From Ophiostoma sp. CBS 140.51 (lineage: Eukaryota; Ascomycota; Sordariomycetes; Ophiostomatales; Ophiostomataceae), in assembly GCA_029298735.1 (NCBI GenBank), contig JANSLP010000022.1, forward strand, positions 124,001-188,000: a stretch of DNA of 64,000 nucleotides. Direction: 5' to 3'. Both the position numbers and the translations under genes were made by a program. Positions within the stretch are counted from its first letter, which is position 1. Each line of letters opens with the position of its first letter. Under the pieces are notes generated by a model, which ran no database searches, had not been told where the DNA came from, and worked only from the letters and a program-made list of their open reading frames with translations. Of this stretch, positions 43,935-56,200 are shown one piece after another.

Positions 43935-46900
43935 GGTGCGGGTGTGGGTGTGCAGATGCTTGTCTTGTGTAGTTTACAGGATGTGATAGACAGTGCTGGT
44001 GGTGATGTTTGTCGCAAAGAGAAGCTGCAATGGTCACAAGCACTCTTTCCTCAGCTCTTTATTATTGTGCTCGCCTGGTTGCCAGGCCAAGATTTCCGAT
44101 TTTATTGCACACGAGGAAGGTGCGATGAGGCGACCAGCGTCAAGATCGTGTGTAAGATGGCAAACAAGGAAGGAGCGACCGGCTGTCTGGCCATGTGGCC
44201 TCGAGCAGCTTTTTGTTGCCATTTTGCAGCTCCTGTCCTGCGAGAATACGATTGTGAAATAATCGACTACATCAGTGCCATGAGGATGCACTTGATGAGA
44301 TCATTTTGCATTCTACATCTGCGTTCAGTCAACTGTGCAGGCATGCGATGGCAGAGTGAGGCGAACATTGGTGTAAGTTTGAGTGTGTAAGTGAATGGAG
44401 TTCTCGACAAGTGGTCCACGTGATGTCGCTGCCTTTGTCACCAAATGGCATGGCAAAAATTACTCCAGGAATGGCAAGAGAGGCTGTCAGTTGATTCCGT
44501 TCTGAAAATCTGCATTTAGGCAGACCCTCATGGGAACTCTTGCCCTTTTTTGTCTCTTCTTGGTGCAAAGAACGACGGCGGGAATCATACAAACAATAAG
44601 GGCCAAAACAAAACAGCATCCAGGCGACGGTCGACTACGGGACAGAAAAGATGTCAAGAATATCGCTGGCGGCACAGCAAGAGAAGAAACTGCCAAGACT
44701 CTGCTTTCCAGGAAAAGATGCTGATGATCGCATATTTTGCTATTAATAGGGGCAAAAAGAGGTGAAAAGTGTAGTTGTTCGGTGCGGTTGAAGTGACTGG
44801 GTAAACATGCATCGACAGCATCTTCCTCGTGTCCCTGGTTAAGCGCAAGTTGCTTGCGGCGGGAACATTAATAGAAACATAAAGCCGTTGATTGACGTGG
44901 CGAACGAGCCTGTCTACGTTGATTTGTTGATGTGGAGATGATTGTTTGTGATGAGCAAATGAAGCTTGAATGACGGTGTATACGAGGAATTCTAACTTTC
45001 ACCAAATTATAAACCATTTTGTGCAATTGTTTACAGTCTGGTTGTACAAAATAATGAAAAGAAGTAGGTTGCAGGTTTTCTTTTAACAAAAAAAAATGTT
45101 GAAAAATCGTTTTGAAGAAATAATAAAACATTAATATTACAAATGAAAGACAGTAGAAAACAATACTAGATGCGTGATACCATAGGACTTCTTCTTTTCC
45201 AACTATCTTCATACTAGAAAATTCTTGTCATATCGAAGACATTGACCAACAAACTCGGTTGGCCGACCTTCAAGACTGCGACTTTTGTCGTCTCTGACTT
45301 CGGAGCAAGCATAGCCGACGGCCAGGCGGCCATAGTATCGAAAACAATAGTAACAAAACAGAGTAGGCCAAGCTTTCGTAGAATTAATAAAGTGAAAGCA
45401 GGCCGGTCATTGTTGACCGTGTTAGAACCTCTTAGTCTTTCCTTATGTATGTCGTTCGTGGTTCGTCCCTCACGATTGCACATCGGTTCATGCCGTGTGG
45501 CGACAGGGCGCTACACTTATATGAATGCGGTCACGGAGGGAGGCCGTTTGCCGTCCGTTGTCAACATTGACGTCGACATTGAGCGAGGGGGATCGCCTGC
45601 AGGGGTGGATGGAGGTGGTGGTTGTGAGCAGGGGCGCGTGCGCACGGAGTCTCGGTTCCAGGTTACAGGGCCGTCCTCATCGGCGGCTCCAGACACGGCG
45701 ATCGTTCATGAGAAAAGAACAGAAGGAGAGGAAGCCCAAAACGATAAAAAAGTAAAGGTAAAGAAAAAAAAAGTAAGAAAATGCGAGAAAATCAACCCCA
45801 GCAGATAATTGTCTGTGCATGCTTATTTTTGAGGGGAAGTAGAGTGTCACGGCGAAAACCGTCGTAATGCAACGACCGTGAACTTGACTCCTGTCAAGGA
45901 TTCCCCAGCAATCTGAACTTTTTGGGTTGTTCTGTCGCATTCCTTTAAGATTCTAGTGCCCTTTTTCAGCTCACAGACATTGTCTGGTGTTGAGAGTACA
46001 AGGGGTTGTTTTTGTCTTATTTCTTTGTCTCTCGTTTGCAGTTTACATACATTCCCCTTCCGACTTACACCACCAACTGCCCACCTGCCCGGATGTCCTC
46101 GATCCGCGTCACCGTTTCACTGTGCCGCTTCACGCTTTACTGTGCCGCCTCCCGAACTCCTGGTCGCTGGACACGGCTGGATTCGACACACTAACATTCA
46201 CACAAAACCGTTTCTTTTCACTTCTTTTTGCTCATCTTCCAGGTTTTTGTTGTCCATATACCGTCATGACTTTCGAAATCCAGGACATCAACAGCACATC
46301 GCTATTTTCCCAACGTGTATTTCTCTTTTGCCTCCTATTTAGCCGTCTTGGAAAACAAAAAAGCACCAAGGAAAGGCATTTCTGGTGAGCGATGCTGCTC
46401 TTATTGTTCACAATCTTCTCATACCTGGATATTTGTCGACCTGGTTGAGCAGTCGTTCGTTTATCAACGAGCAATGTTTCGGTGATTGTTTATTTACAAC
46501 AATTGATGTAAAACGAAAGAAAGAGAGCATCGTGAACATAGATGTTGTAGACATACACTTCAACGCCCGTGCAAACCATACAATATATCCACTCTGCACC
46601 TCAGTCTGTGAGGCAGATCCCCCAGTCGTCTCGTCTTTTGACTTCTTCTCTTTGACAAAAAGATAGAGCGTTATAATTACGACCATGTGGCCATGTCTCA
46701 TCTGATGGCTACAGTGTCTGTGGGCAGAGGTATCCCATGCAATCGACGACTTTTCTTTTCACTCTTTACATATTTCGTTGGATTCTTTTGCAACCTCCAT
46801 CACCTGCTATGTCCCCTACCCCTGCTTTGTTGACATTTTTGGTGTGATCTACATTTTGTTGTCTGCAAAGTGTCTGCAGAGAAGACATTGTTGATGTTTC

Positions 46901-47538
46901 CGACCAGCTTTTGGCCATGTTGCCGTGTGTCTTACTTCACCCCTTGCTCCCTGACCATCCCAAGTTGTTGAGTGCAACTGCAACACTCAATCTCACGATC
47001 ATGTCGTGCTGGCGACAGGTCTGTGTGCTTGCAGCTTCCCATTCCCATCGTAAGCCCTCCTTGTCATTTCATTTCTCTTTCATTTCCCTTTTCGGCCTTC
47101 CACTCCTTCCGTGACTATGACAATGACCACCGCTCTTACACCATATGGATGCCGATCAACGACCCTTTCCCATCAAGTCTTCCCCATGACCCCCAGATGT
47201 GCTTGCACAGCCCTTTCCCATCGAACGACCAGACCATGGGTTCTCGTCTTCGCACTCTCCTCTCCCCAGATCCGACACTCGTCATCACAGATGGACAGAA
47301 ACGGATAGGCAACCCCTCGCTCAAACCGTAGAGAGCAACATCCGATCCGTTTCTCGAGACTTGGCGGCCGTTCTCTCTCACGTTGCCCATCTCTCTTGAC
47401 ATATATAAGAGGTACCTCCCTCTGTTCCTTCTACTTCACGTCTTGGCATCATAGGTCTCTCATTCTTTCATTATCTTTCATCTTCAGTCACTCTTTACAC
47501 GCATTCTCTCCTTTCTTTCTTTTCTTCACACACACATC
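43935..47538. other. Gene-free block (3.6 kb) upstream of the laccase
   Basis: This region separates two divergent genes. An AT-rich part lies at 44860-45240. The open frames at 45242-45808 (+) and 45214-45483 (-) overlap each other and have no recognisable domain; the former opens with TTG. The last 150 bases carry the laccase TATA box and pyrimidine-rich leader. No mobile element was identified. Confidence 0.5.
47402..47408 (+). promoter_or_regulatory. Probable TATA box of the laccase gene
   Basis: TATATAA lies 131 bases before the laccase ATG and is followed by a long CT-rich leader ending in CACACACACATC. This is typical of strongly expressed filamentous-fungal genes. The transcription start is not known. 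Confidence 0.6.
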
Positions 47539-49714
47539 ATGAGATTATTATCGGCCTGGTCGGCCCTCGCGCCTGGTGCGCTGTTCTTGGGTCTTGCTGC
47601 TGCGGTGCCTACCAACTCATCATCGGCAACGTTTCCCTTGCAAAACGGGACAGTATCATCATCTTCTTCTTCTGTTGTCCCATCTGCCTCCTCAGCCCCA
47701 TCATCAGGCCCAGAAGTTGCTCTCACAACCCTCCCGTCTGAAGATGCTTCTGCCTTCCCTGGCCTGGCACCGGACAACTCCCAACGCCAAAACTGCAACA
47801 CACCATCGAACCGGGCCTGCTGGCTACCCGGATTCGACATCAACACGGACTGGGAGGTGGACACGCCAACAACGGGCGTGGTGCGGAGCTACACGTTTGT
47901 GATTACCGAAGTGGATGACTATGTCGGTGCCGACGGTGTTGTTAAGAAGAAGGCGATGTTGATTAATGGCCAGTTTCCTGGGCCAACTGTCAATGCGAGT
48001 AAGTTTGGCATCGTCATCTTTCCTCTTCCTCAACACCTGCTAACAATCTAGACTGGGGCGACACGATCAGTGTTAATGTTGTTAACAAGCTACGCACCAA
48101 CGGGTGAGTCCACTTCTATGCACATATTTTTCAGGCCCACATGATATCATCTACTAACACATCTAGCACCGGCATCCATTGGCACGGCCTTCGCCAGCTG
48201 AACAACAATATCAACGACGGCGTGCCTGGTGTCACGGAGTGCCCTATCCCGCCTGGCCATAACAAGATTTATACATTCACGGCCACACAGTACGGCACCT
48301 CATGGTACCATACGCACGTCTCGTCACAATATGCCTACGGCGTCACGGGCTCTATCCGTATCAATGGCCCCGCCTCGCTACCTTATGACATTGACCTGGG
48401 ACCGTTTCCCATCTCAGACTGGTACTATGCCAGCGCCGACCAGCTGCTCGACCGTGTTTCCAGCGCGGCCAACCCTTTTGTTCCCGGTCAACCGGGCGCC
48501 TCGCCACCGAGTGACAATCTGTTCTTCAACGGTACAAACATCAACCCGCTCAATCCCAGCCAGGGCGCTTATGCCACAGTCACCTTGGAACCAGGCAAGC
48601 GTCATCGTCTGCGGTTCATCAACCCGTCAGTTGACAATACGTTTACTGTGTCTATTGTGGGCCACCAAATGACGGTAATTGCCACGGACTTTGTGCCTGT
48701 CGACGCTTACACGACGTCGTCGATCTTTATCGGCGTCGGCCAGCGCTATGATGTGACCATTGACGCCAGCCAGGCCGTGGGCAATTACTGGATCAATGCC
48801 ACATTCTCGGGAACACATGTTTGTGGTGACTCGGTCAATACCTTGCCAGCTGCAATCTTACACTACGAGGGCGCTCCCGTCTACAACCCCAAGGAGACGG
48901 GCAGCCATGCCGGTGCTGTTGGCTTGCCCACCGACCCGGGCACACCGCCGCCAGACTCGTTCTGTGCTGACAATACCGATTTTGTGCCCATTGTGTCACG
49001 GACGGCACCGCTGGCCGACTTTGAGCCTGTGGCTCAAGATACACTGCCCGTTGCGTTGAGTATCGTCGGCTCCCACGTCTTTTGGTCTGTCAATGGGTCT
49101 GCTATTGACGTCGCCTGGAACAAGCCGACTCTCCAGACGCTCAACGAAAATGGTGCCAACTATGACAACTTTAACGCCAGCGAAAACATCATCGTCCTCG
49201 ACGAAAAGGCCGAGTGGAGCTTTTGGCTTATCCAGAATGAGTCCCCCGTACCTCACCCTATGCATCTCCATGTAAGTTTATGTCCTCGCTTCGCTCGAAG
49301 TCTCTCTTCACCGCTCACCCGCTAACGCTCGCTCGCTTCTTCTAGGGCCACGACTTTCTCATCCTCGGCCAGAGTCCAGCACCCGCCAACCCCTTGGCAC
49401 CCACCGCTGGTCCCGTTGAGTTCAACATGATTGACAAGTCCCAACTGCGTGCCAACAACCCTGTCCGCCGTGACGCTACCATGCTCCCCTCATTTGGCTG
49501 GCTGCTCGTCGCCTTCGAGTCCACCAACCCGGGCGCCTGGCTTTTCCACTGCCACATTGCTTGGCATGTGAGTGAGGGGTTGAGTGCCCAATTCTTGGAG
49601 AAGCGGAGCGAGATCCGCCAGGCCATGGACCTGAACGCCTTGAACCAAAACTGCCGCAACTGGGATGCGTACTACCCAACGGATCCGTTCCAGCAGACGG
49701 ATTCTGGGTTGTGA
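47539..49714 (+). CDS. Secreted ascomycete laccase (multicopper oxidase)
   Basis: Laccase oxidises phenols and reduces oxygen to water, outside the cell. Four exons (47539-47998, 48052-48103, 48167-49271, 49346-49714) give 661 aa. A signal peptide covers about residues 1-22, then a Ser-rich probable propeptide leads to the mature-type start CNTPSNRACWLPGFDINTDW. All four copper signatures are present: HWHGLRQ near 175, WYHTHVSSQYAYG near 216, HPMHLHGHDF near 534 (created by joining exons 3 and 4) and HCHIAWHVSEGLSAQFLE near 607. Leu at the axial position of the type-1 site suggests a fairly high-potential site. The protein ends in DSGL, the C-terminal plug of ascomycete laccases. Introns of 53, 63 and 74 nt have GCTAACA- or ACTAACA-like branch sites. 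Role (pigment, lignin or detoxification) cannot be read from sequence. Confidence 0.95.
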
Positions 49715-50269
49715 GCGAGAAAATGATATTGGGTATGCATTTCTTGGAGTTAGGAGTACGATGGCGATGGTTGATTTCATATGGAGTTTATGGCTTTTGG
49801 CGTTGTTTGATTTATATCTGGAGTTTTTTTCTGTCATTATTTACTAGTCTCAGGGGTTCTTTGCCGGGCAAAGAAGGGAGTTTCTGCACATCTATTCACT
49901 TTGGGTTATTGTTTCACTATTTACTTCGGCTCCATGATTTTGATTTCAAAGTATTTATTAAATTTTCGTACTGACAAAGGCCGTCAAGCAATGCCCAAAA
50001 GCTGTAGCAAATGAAGTGAGAAAGTGAGAAGGTGAGAAAATGAGAAAATGAGAAAGTAGAATACATGACGAAAATGACAGGCAACAAAGCGAATCCCTTG
50101 GGACAAAACAAAGAATAAGAAGCCAAAAAACACAATAGGGTAAACGGTAGCAAAGCAGCTGCACAAAAACAGCATCTCAAAGCAAGAAAAAACAACCTTT
50201 GTCCCTTCCAACTCCCAATATAGATCAAATGCCGTCGCAACAAAATCAAACAACTTCCCGTCTCTCCCT
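49715..50269. other. Convergent 3' region, laccase / TOR
   Basis: AT-rich 555-base gap with a run of GTGAGAAAATGAGAAA-like units near 50015-50060. It probably holds both 3' UTRs. No gene is seen. Confidence 0.55.
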
Positions 50270-53200
50270 CTACCAGAAAGAGCACCAACCAATGTAGTGT
50301 TGACAGAGATTCTCGAGTCGGGTCGCTTCACCTATCAGCTTGTTAACCTGCATGTCGACCTCGAGCTCTTCGTCAATCTTAAAGTCGCGGCCCGTCAGTT
50401 TCTGCTGCACACGGTCCAGCACCTCGACAGCACGGGCGTTTTGCAGCTCCACGGGGTCGGGCGCCGCCATTTGGCCATAGCCGTTCATGGTGCCATTGGT
50501 GTTCGCAATGCTGGTGTCACCGTTGGTGCCATTCGCTCCATTGACACCGTTGGCGTTGGGCGGCATCAACGAACTGTTGGTACGAGCACGGCCCCGTGCG
50601 CCTGGTGGACCGCCGACAACGCCGACAGCGGCACCTACACCATTGGCGTCAGCACCACCGCCAGCCAGCAGCTCCGAGGGGGCCACATGGCTGTCCAGCA
50701 CCGACGGACGGCGTGCCCGGCCACCGCCACCAGCACCGCCAGCACCGCCAGCCTGCGGTCCAGCTAGCGCCAACTCGCGCTCCGACTGGAAGTTGGGCCC
50801 GGCGGGCGATTGCGCGTTAGTCAACCGCCATGTCAGTAGGGGGTCGTGGATAAAGGCCTCGAGCACGGCCATGACGCTGTCCTTGTTGGCGCGCAGCACG
50901 CGCATGACGTGCACGGATGTAATGCGGAAACTACCCTCGATGTTACTAACTTCCATGGCATACGTCAGCATCCGCGTGAGACGGAACGGCACGCGCTCCG
51001 GGTATTTCTCGCGCTTCATGGCGACCTCGAAACAGTCGCCGAAATCGATATGGATAATCTTGCCCGTGCCGCGGTCGAGCATCAGGTTGGACGGGTGGCG
51101 ATCACCCAGACCCAAAATGTAACCGACCATGGACATGACACCGAGCGAGCGCGTGTAATTAGTACGGCGCTCGAGCCAGGCCTCGGAGTTCTTGCTCTTG
51201 AGCCACAGCACGCGGTACAAGTCCTGGCCTGTCGTGTTGTCCAGGGCATAGCCAAACACCTCGACCTTTTGGAGGAGGGTCAGGTTGTCGTAATCCGGCG
51301 CCATCTGCAACATGATGCGATGCTCAATATTAAGGAGAATCTTGCGACAGTCGCGGTACTCGCGGATCAAGACGTGGATGGTGTCGCTGTTGGGCACCCA
51401 GCCCAGCAGGCCCGAGTTTTGCGACAGCGGGATCGCAGGGTACCGCTCAATGTTGAGGTGGCGCTTGTACGACTCCGAGTCCATGGACAGCAGCGTGTTG
51501 CAAAGACCAAACAGCTGCATCACACGCTCGTCCTGCCGGATATCTTCGTGGCCCTTGAGCAAGAATGTGTGGCTGGCGCCGTCGCTGCCATTAATGTTGA
51601 GCTTGCGGGGCCGCTGCTTGGAGCTGATGACCGTGAATGTCGTCTCAAAGGACATGATGCGGATCACGGGCTGGCCACTCTTGTACTTGCCCGGCACCGA
51701 CAAATCTAAGTCGCGCGCTGTTACCAGCTTTGGGCAACAGTACGCCAGCTCCAGCGAGGTAATCTGCGGCAGCTGGCGCGTGATGCGCCGGAAGACCTGG
51801 TAGTACACATCCCAGGCCTGGTTGAGGTCGCTCACGTCGTGGCTGACTTCGTACTGCTTGCACCACTCGCGCGCCTCGCTCAGGTCGCGACCAAAGGCTT
51901 GGGTGAAGGAAATCTCGCGCAGTGTCTCGGGACCGCGCTCGAGCATATCGTGCAGGGGCTGGAGAACGGACAGCATGCCCTCAATGTTGTGGTCACCAAA
52001 GTAAAGACGCGACGCCTCCTCGAGACCCTCGTGCCAGAGCTCGTGCCACAAGACGGCCACCCGGATAAGTTCGTGGCTGACGAGATCGGCCTGCTCCACC
52101 AGCTTGGCGCTGTGCTGCCGCATGCTGTCCATAATCTGTGCGGCCGACCGCGACCGCCGGCTGTTTTGCGCCGACTTCATCGCCACCGTCAGGGGGTACA
52201 CCAGGGCTTGCGGGTGCGCCCGGCCAACGTCCGCCAGCAGGTTGTGCACCGACTGCTGCACGCGCTTGTTGGGCTGGTTGATGCGTGCAATCAGCTGCGG
52301 AATCACCTCCAGCCACGTGTCCACGTTGACGAGTGCAAAGCCATCCGTAACGGCCGCGTTTACGTCGGGATGGCCACCGTGCGTCAGCCAGAGCGCCAGC
52401 AGACGCAGCGTGTCTTGCAGCGTGCTGCCCTTGGACAGTGCAATCGACTGGAAGAAACCGTGCACGGCCGGCACGACGTGCTCGAGGACCGTGGCATAGT
52501 CGACTGGGCCCGGGGGACCATTCTGTGAGACGCTGGCCGTTCGCGGGACACCACCGACTGGTGGGTGTGCGCCATTCGCCGACTGGCTGTTGGGAACGCC
52601 GTTGGTAGTGCCGTTGGCGTTGGCGTTGGCGGCCGTCAGGTACTGGACAACCTCAAAGTTGGCGAGGGCCCACGCGTGCCAGGCCTTGTACCACTTGGGG
52701 TTGTACTGCGTGGCATGGGCGTAGTTGGTGAGCACGTCGTGGACGTGTGTGCGGCGCCACGTGTTGCGGTTCAGCGCGACTGTCCAATCACCCGTGCGGA
52801 GATAGCACTTGGCCAGCAGGGTGGTCTGCTCCTGGAGCATGCGCTGGCTTTCCGAGTTAAGCTGGTTGCCGCCACCAACAACATTGGCCATGTTACCCGC
52901 ATTGCCGGCACCGCCGCCCACGCTGTTGAGTGCCGTCATGGGCCCCGTGTTATTCATAACATTGTTCTGCAGCTGGTACTGCTGGCGGGCACCCTCGAGG
53001 CGGTAGCTGAGGTCAATGGTGAACTTGCGCAGGCAATCGAGCGACTTCTCGGAGATGCCCGAGCTCTTCTGCTTGGCCATCTGGCCGCGGTCCCACTGGT
53101 ACTTGAGCACAGCATAGATGACCTGGGCGGGTGGTGGCGGGGGCGCACGGGGGTAGTCGTCGTGTGGTGCCGAGTTCATGGCGCCGCCCATGCCGTTCGG

Positions 53201-56200
53201 CCCGCCGTTGCCGCCTAACAAGAGCATCTCGTTGTTTCCGTTGCTGTTATTGCCGTTGTGGCCGCTGTTCTCATACAGCAGGCGGCCATTGCGGAAATCA
53301 CGGCGGTCACGGCCGTTCTCGTCACCCAGACCGTTGCCCGCCATGCTCTCACGTGCAGCGCGGCGGCGGTGGTATTCGCGCTCTCTCTCGCGCTCACGCT
53401 TCGATTCGCGTTCGCGTAGGACATCGGCGTCCATCCAGTAGGGGATGGTGTACTCGAGCGGGTCCTCGTTGCCAATGAGGTTCTGCAGCGACGTCTCGGC
53501 CATGGTCATGCGCGACGACTTGCGACAGAGGTTGGCAAACTTGATCCACATCTGCATGTTCTCCATGGGCGTGACGACCAGACTGCGCAGCCGCAACATA
53601 CGCTGCCACACCTCGGCGTTGCGCTGGCAGCCCAGCAGACGGCGGTCCCAGGTGCGACGCAAAGACTCCTGCTTCTTGGCGTCACACTGCTTGTACACGA
53701 TAAGCTCCTCGAGCTCGGCTAGCATCTGCACGCGTACTATCACTTGGTAGGCCCGGGTATACGACTCGGTGACGAGCGCACTAAGCTCGACATCGAGACC
53801 CTGGCGGGCCTGCTCAACGCAGATGGCTGCCTCGCGGTACTGGTTGCGGTGGAGGGCCAAAATGGCACCAAAGAAGGCACGGTCAGTCGAGTGGCGCTTC
53901 ATGGCCTGCAGGTACATGTCCATGAGATCCCACTTGTTGAGACCCCACGCGGCCGCAGTAGCCAGCGGCGAGATAAGCCGCTTAACTTCTTGCGACGAGT
54001 TGGCCCAAGTGTTGCCTGCAATGGTTGCCAGAGCGTCCCACTGGCCTAGGGCGTGCAGACAGCGCATCTTACCCATGACAATATCAATGGGCGTGATTGC
54101 GTTTTCAGGCAACTCCCGCTCGCGGTTTTCGTAAAAGTCCAGGGCTTCTTCCCAGCGCTCGAGTTTCTCAAACCACGTCTCCCGCAGCTGGATGCCATCC
54201 GAGTACAACTGTGCCTTACGCAATATGCCGATAGCAGCGTCCGATTGTTGCAGCTGGTTGTTGATGGAGATGAGCGCTTCCACACTAGATGAGCTCTGGT
54301 CCTGCAAGAACTCCAGCTCCTTGTAGTGCAGGGCTTTGGCATAGGCGTGGCAGCGGCCCGCCTCGCGGCCCAGGACCCGAATGTCAATGGGCAGGGCCTT
54401 GTCGTCGTGCTCCATGAACTCGGCCAGGTTCAGTAGCAGACCCAGCAGATCTGGCGGGATGTTCTCTGACTTGAAGGCGTTCTCGAGGCTCGAGATCAGC
54501 TCGTCCTGGTAGTTCTCGTACAAGTCGCTCCAGCACGAGACAAAGGCGGAGTTGAACAGCTCGCGCGCCAGAGGCGGGTAGACGTTGCCCAGGGCGGCAC
54601 AGGCACGGAGTGCGTGGTTGGGCGACTCGTTGAGAAGTGTCGTGCTGAAGCTGCGCAGCCACTCCTGCCAGTCTTCTTTGGTCGACTTGCCCTTGGTATC
54701 CCAGGCGGCCCGGAGGTGGATGGCGTTCATCTCGAGCTTCTTGGTTGGCTGCTCGGCAAAGGACACCTCGTCCAGCTGGTCGGCGAAGCGTGTCTCCGAG
54801 GTCAGGTCCTGTGGGAGCACGTCACCCTTTTGCAGTTTGGCGACAAGGAGCTCGTAGTTGGCGTGCTGGATGCCCTGCTGCTGGATGGTCTTATTGACCA
54901 TGTTCATAAAGTGCAGGTAGTCCTTGCCGAGCTGGTGGATGAGGGCGCACAGGGTGTCGAGAGCCGAGACTCGCAGGGAAGGCTCACCGCTAGCGAGGAC
55001 GCGGTTCAACGGGTGGATGATCTTGGAGGCAAAGTCGTTGAGGTTGACCTGGCGGGAGATCTTGCCAATGGTCTCAATGGCCATTTTGCGCAGGAACGTC
55101 GGCTGGTTGGGCTTCTCAAAGGTGCGCACAATCACAGGGACAATCAGGTGCATGTACTCTTCACTGCTAGAGCCGAATACAAGGAACGCGTGCAGAACTT
55201 TCTCCGAGGGCTGACGCCGCGTCGAGGTGTCCTTTTCGAGAAGTCCCAGCATCAGTGGAAGGAGTCCAGCCAGATAGATCTTGAACTCGCCTTCCAGTGT
55301 GCGTGAGATAGACTCGATCAGAGACAGGATCGTCGAGTGCAGAGATGGCGAACTATTCCAGTACTCCTGCATAATCTCGACGAGACAGGGGAGGTAGTTG
55401 CGAATATGCTGGCGGACAATGCTCACGAGGGTGGCAAGCTGGCTGAAGTAGGCCTCGGCCTTGGAGGGCGACGAGCTGCGGATGACTTGGAGGAAGGCTG
55501 GGATAATGCGGTCAAGGAAAGGCACGCACTCCAGACCCAGTGTGCGGAAGATGGACATGATGGCGCTGATGACGTCCTGGTGGTACTGGACTAGCGAGTG
55601 GTCCTTCAAAATACCCAGCAGAGCATTGACGACGACCGTCGGGTAGTACTCCTTGTTCGACGGCGTCAGACCCGTCATCATCAGTGAGATATCGGTTGTC
55701 TGGGTCGAGTCCACGCGGCGCTGCACCTCGGGGCTGCGCTCCTCCACTTGCTGGTGCCTATAGGGGTCGAGAGCACCCAGGATGCCCATGAGCTTGATAG
55801 TCTCTTGGCGCAGCATAGCGTGCTGGGGCTCGCCGCGAATGATATTCTGCAGCAAATCGAGCAGCTGGGGGTAGTCAAGGTAGGGGTCGATAACGTAGCC
55901 CGAGTTGGACGCCAGCTGGCCAATGGTGCGGAGAGCGGCCTCGCGCTTCATCATAGAAGCCTGGTCTTGCAGTGCATCGACAAGGATGGGCATCAGGCGG
56001 TCCTTGTAGCGCAGCATCTCCTCGCCACCGACCGTGCAGATCTCGCCAATGGCCTTGATGATGGTTGCGGCCACGGACGCTGTCGGGTCTGCCGCCTTGG
56101 GCAGAAGGACCTCCATCATGGGGTGCACGTAGGGCTGGATTAGCATCTGGGCGTTCTGAACCAAGAGACTGAGAAGCTTCGCGCTCTCCTCCTTGTTCCG

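Noticed and set aside
45242..45808. 188-codon open frame on the plus strand upstream of the laccase
   Set aside because: It opens with TTG, has no domain, its second half becomes lysine-rich low-complexity sequence, and an overlapping antisense frame (45214-45483) is equally open.
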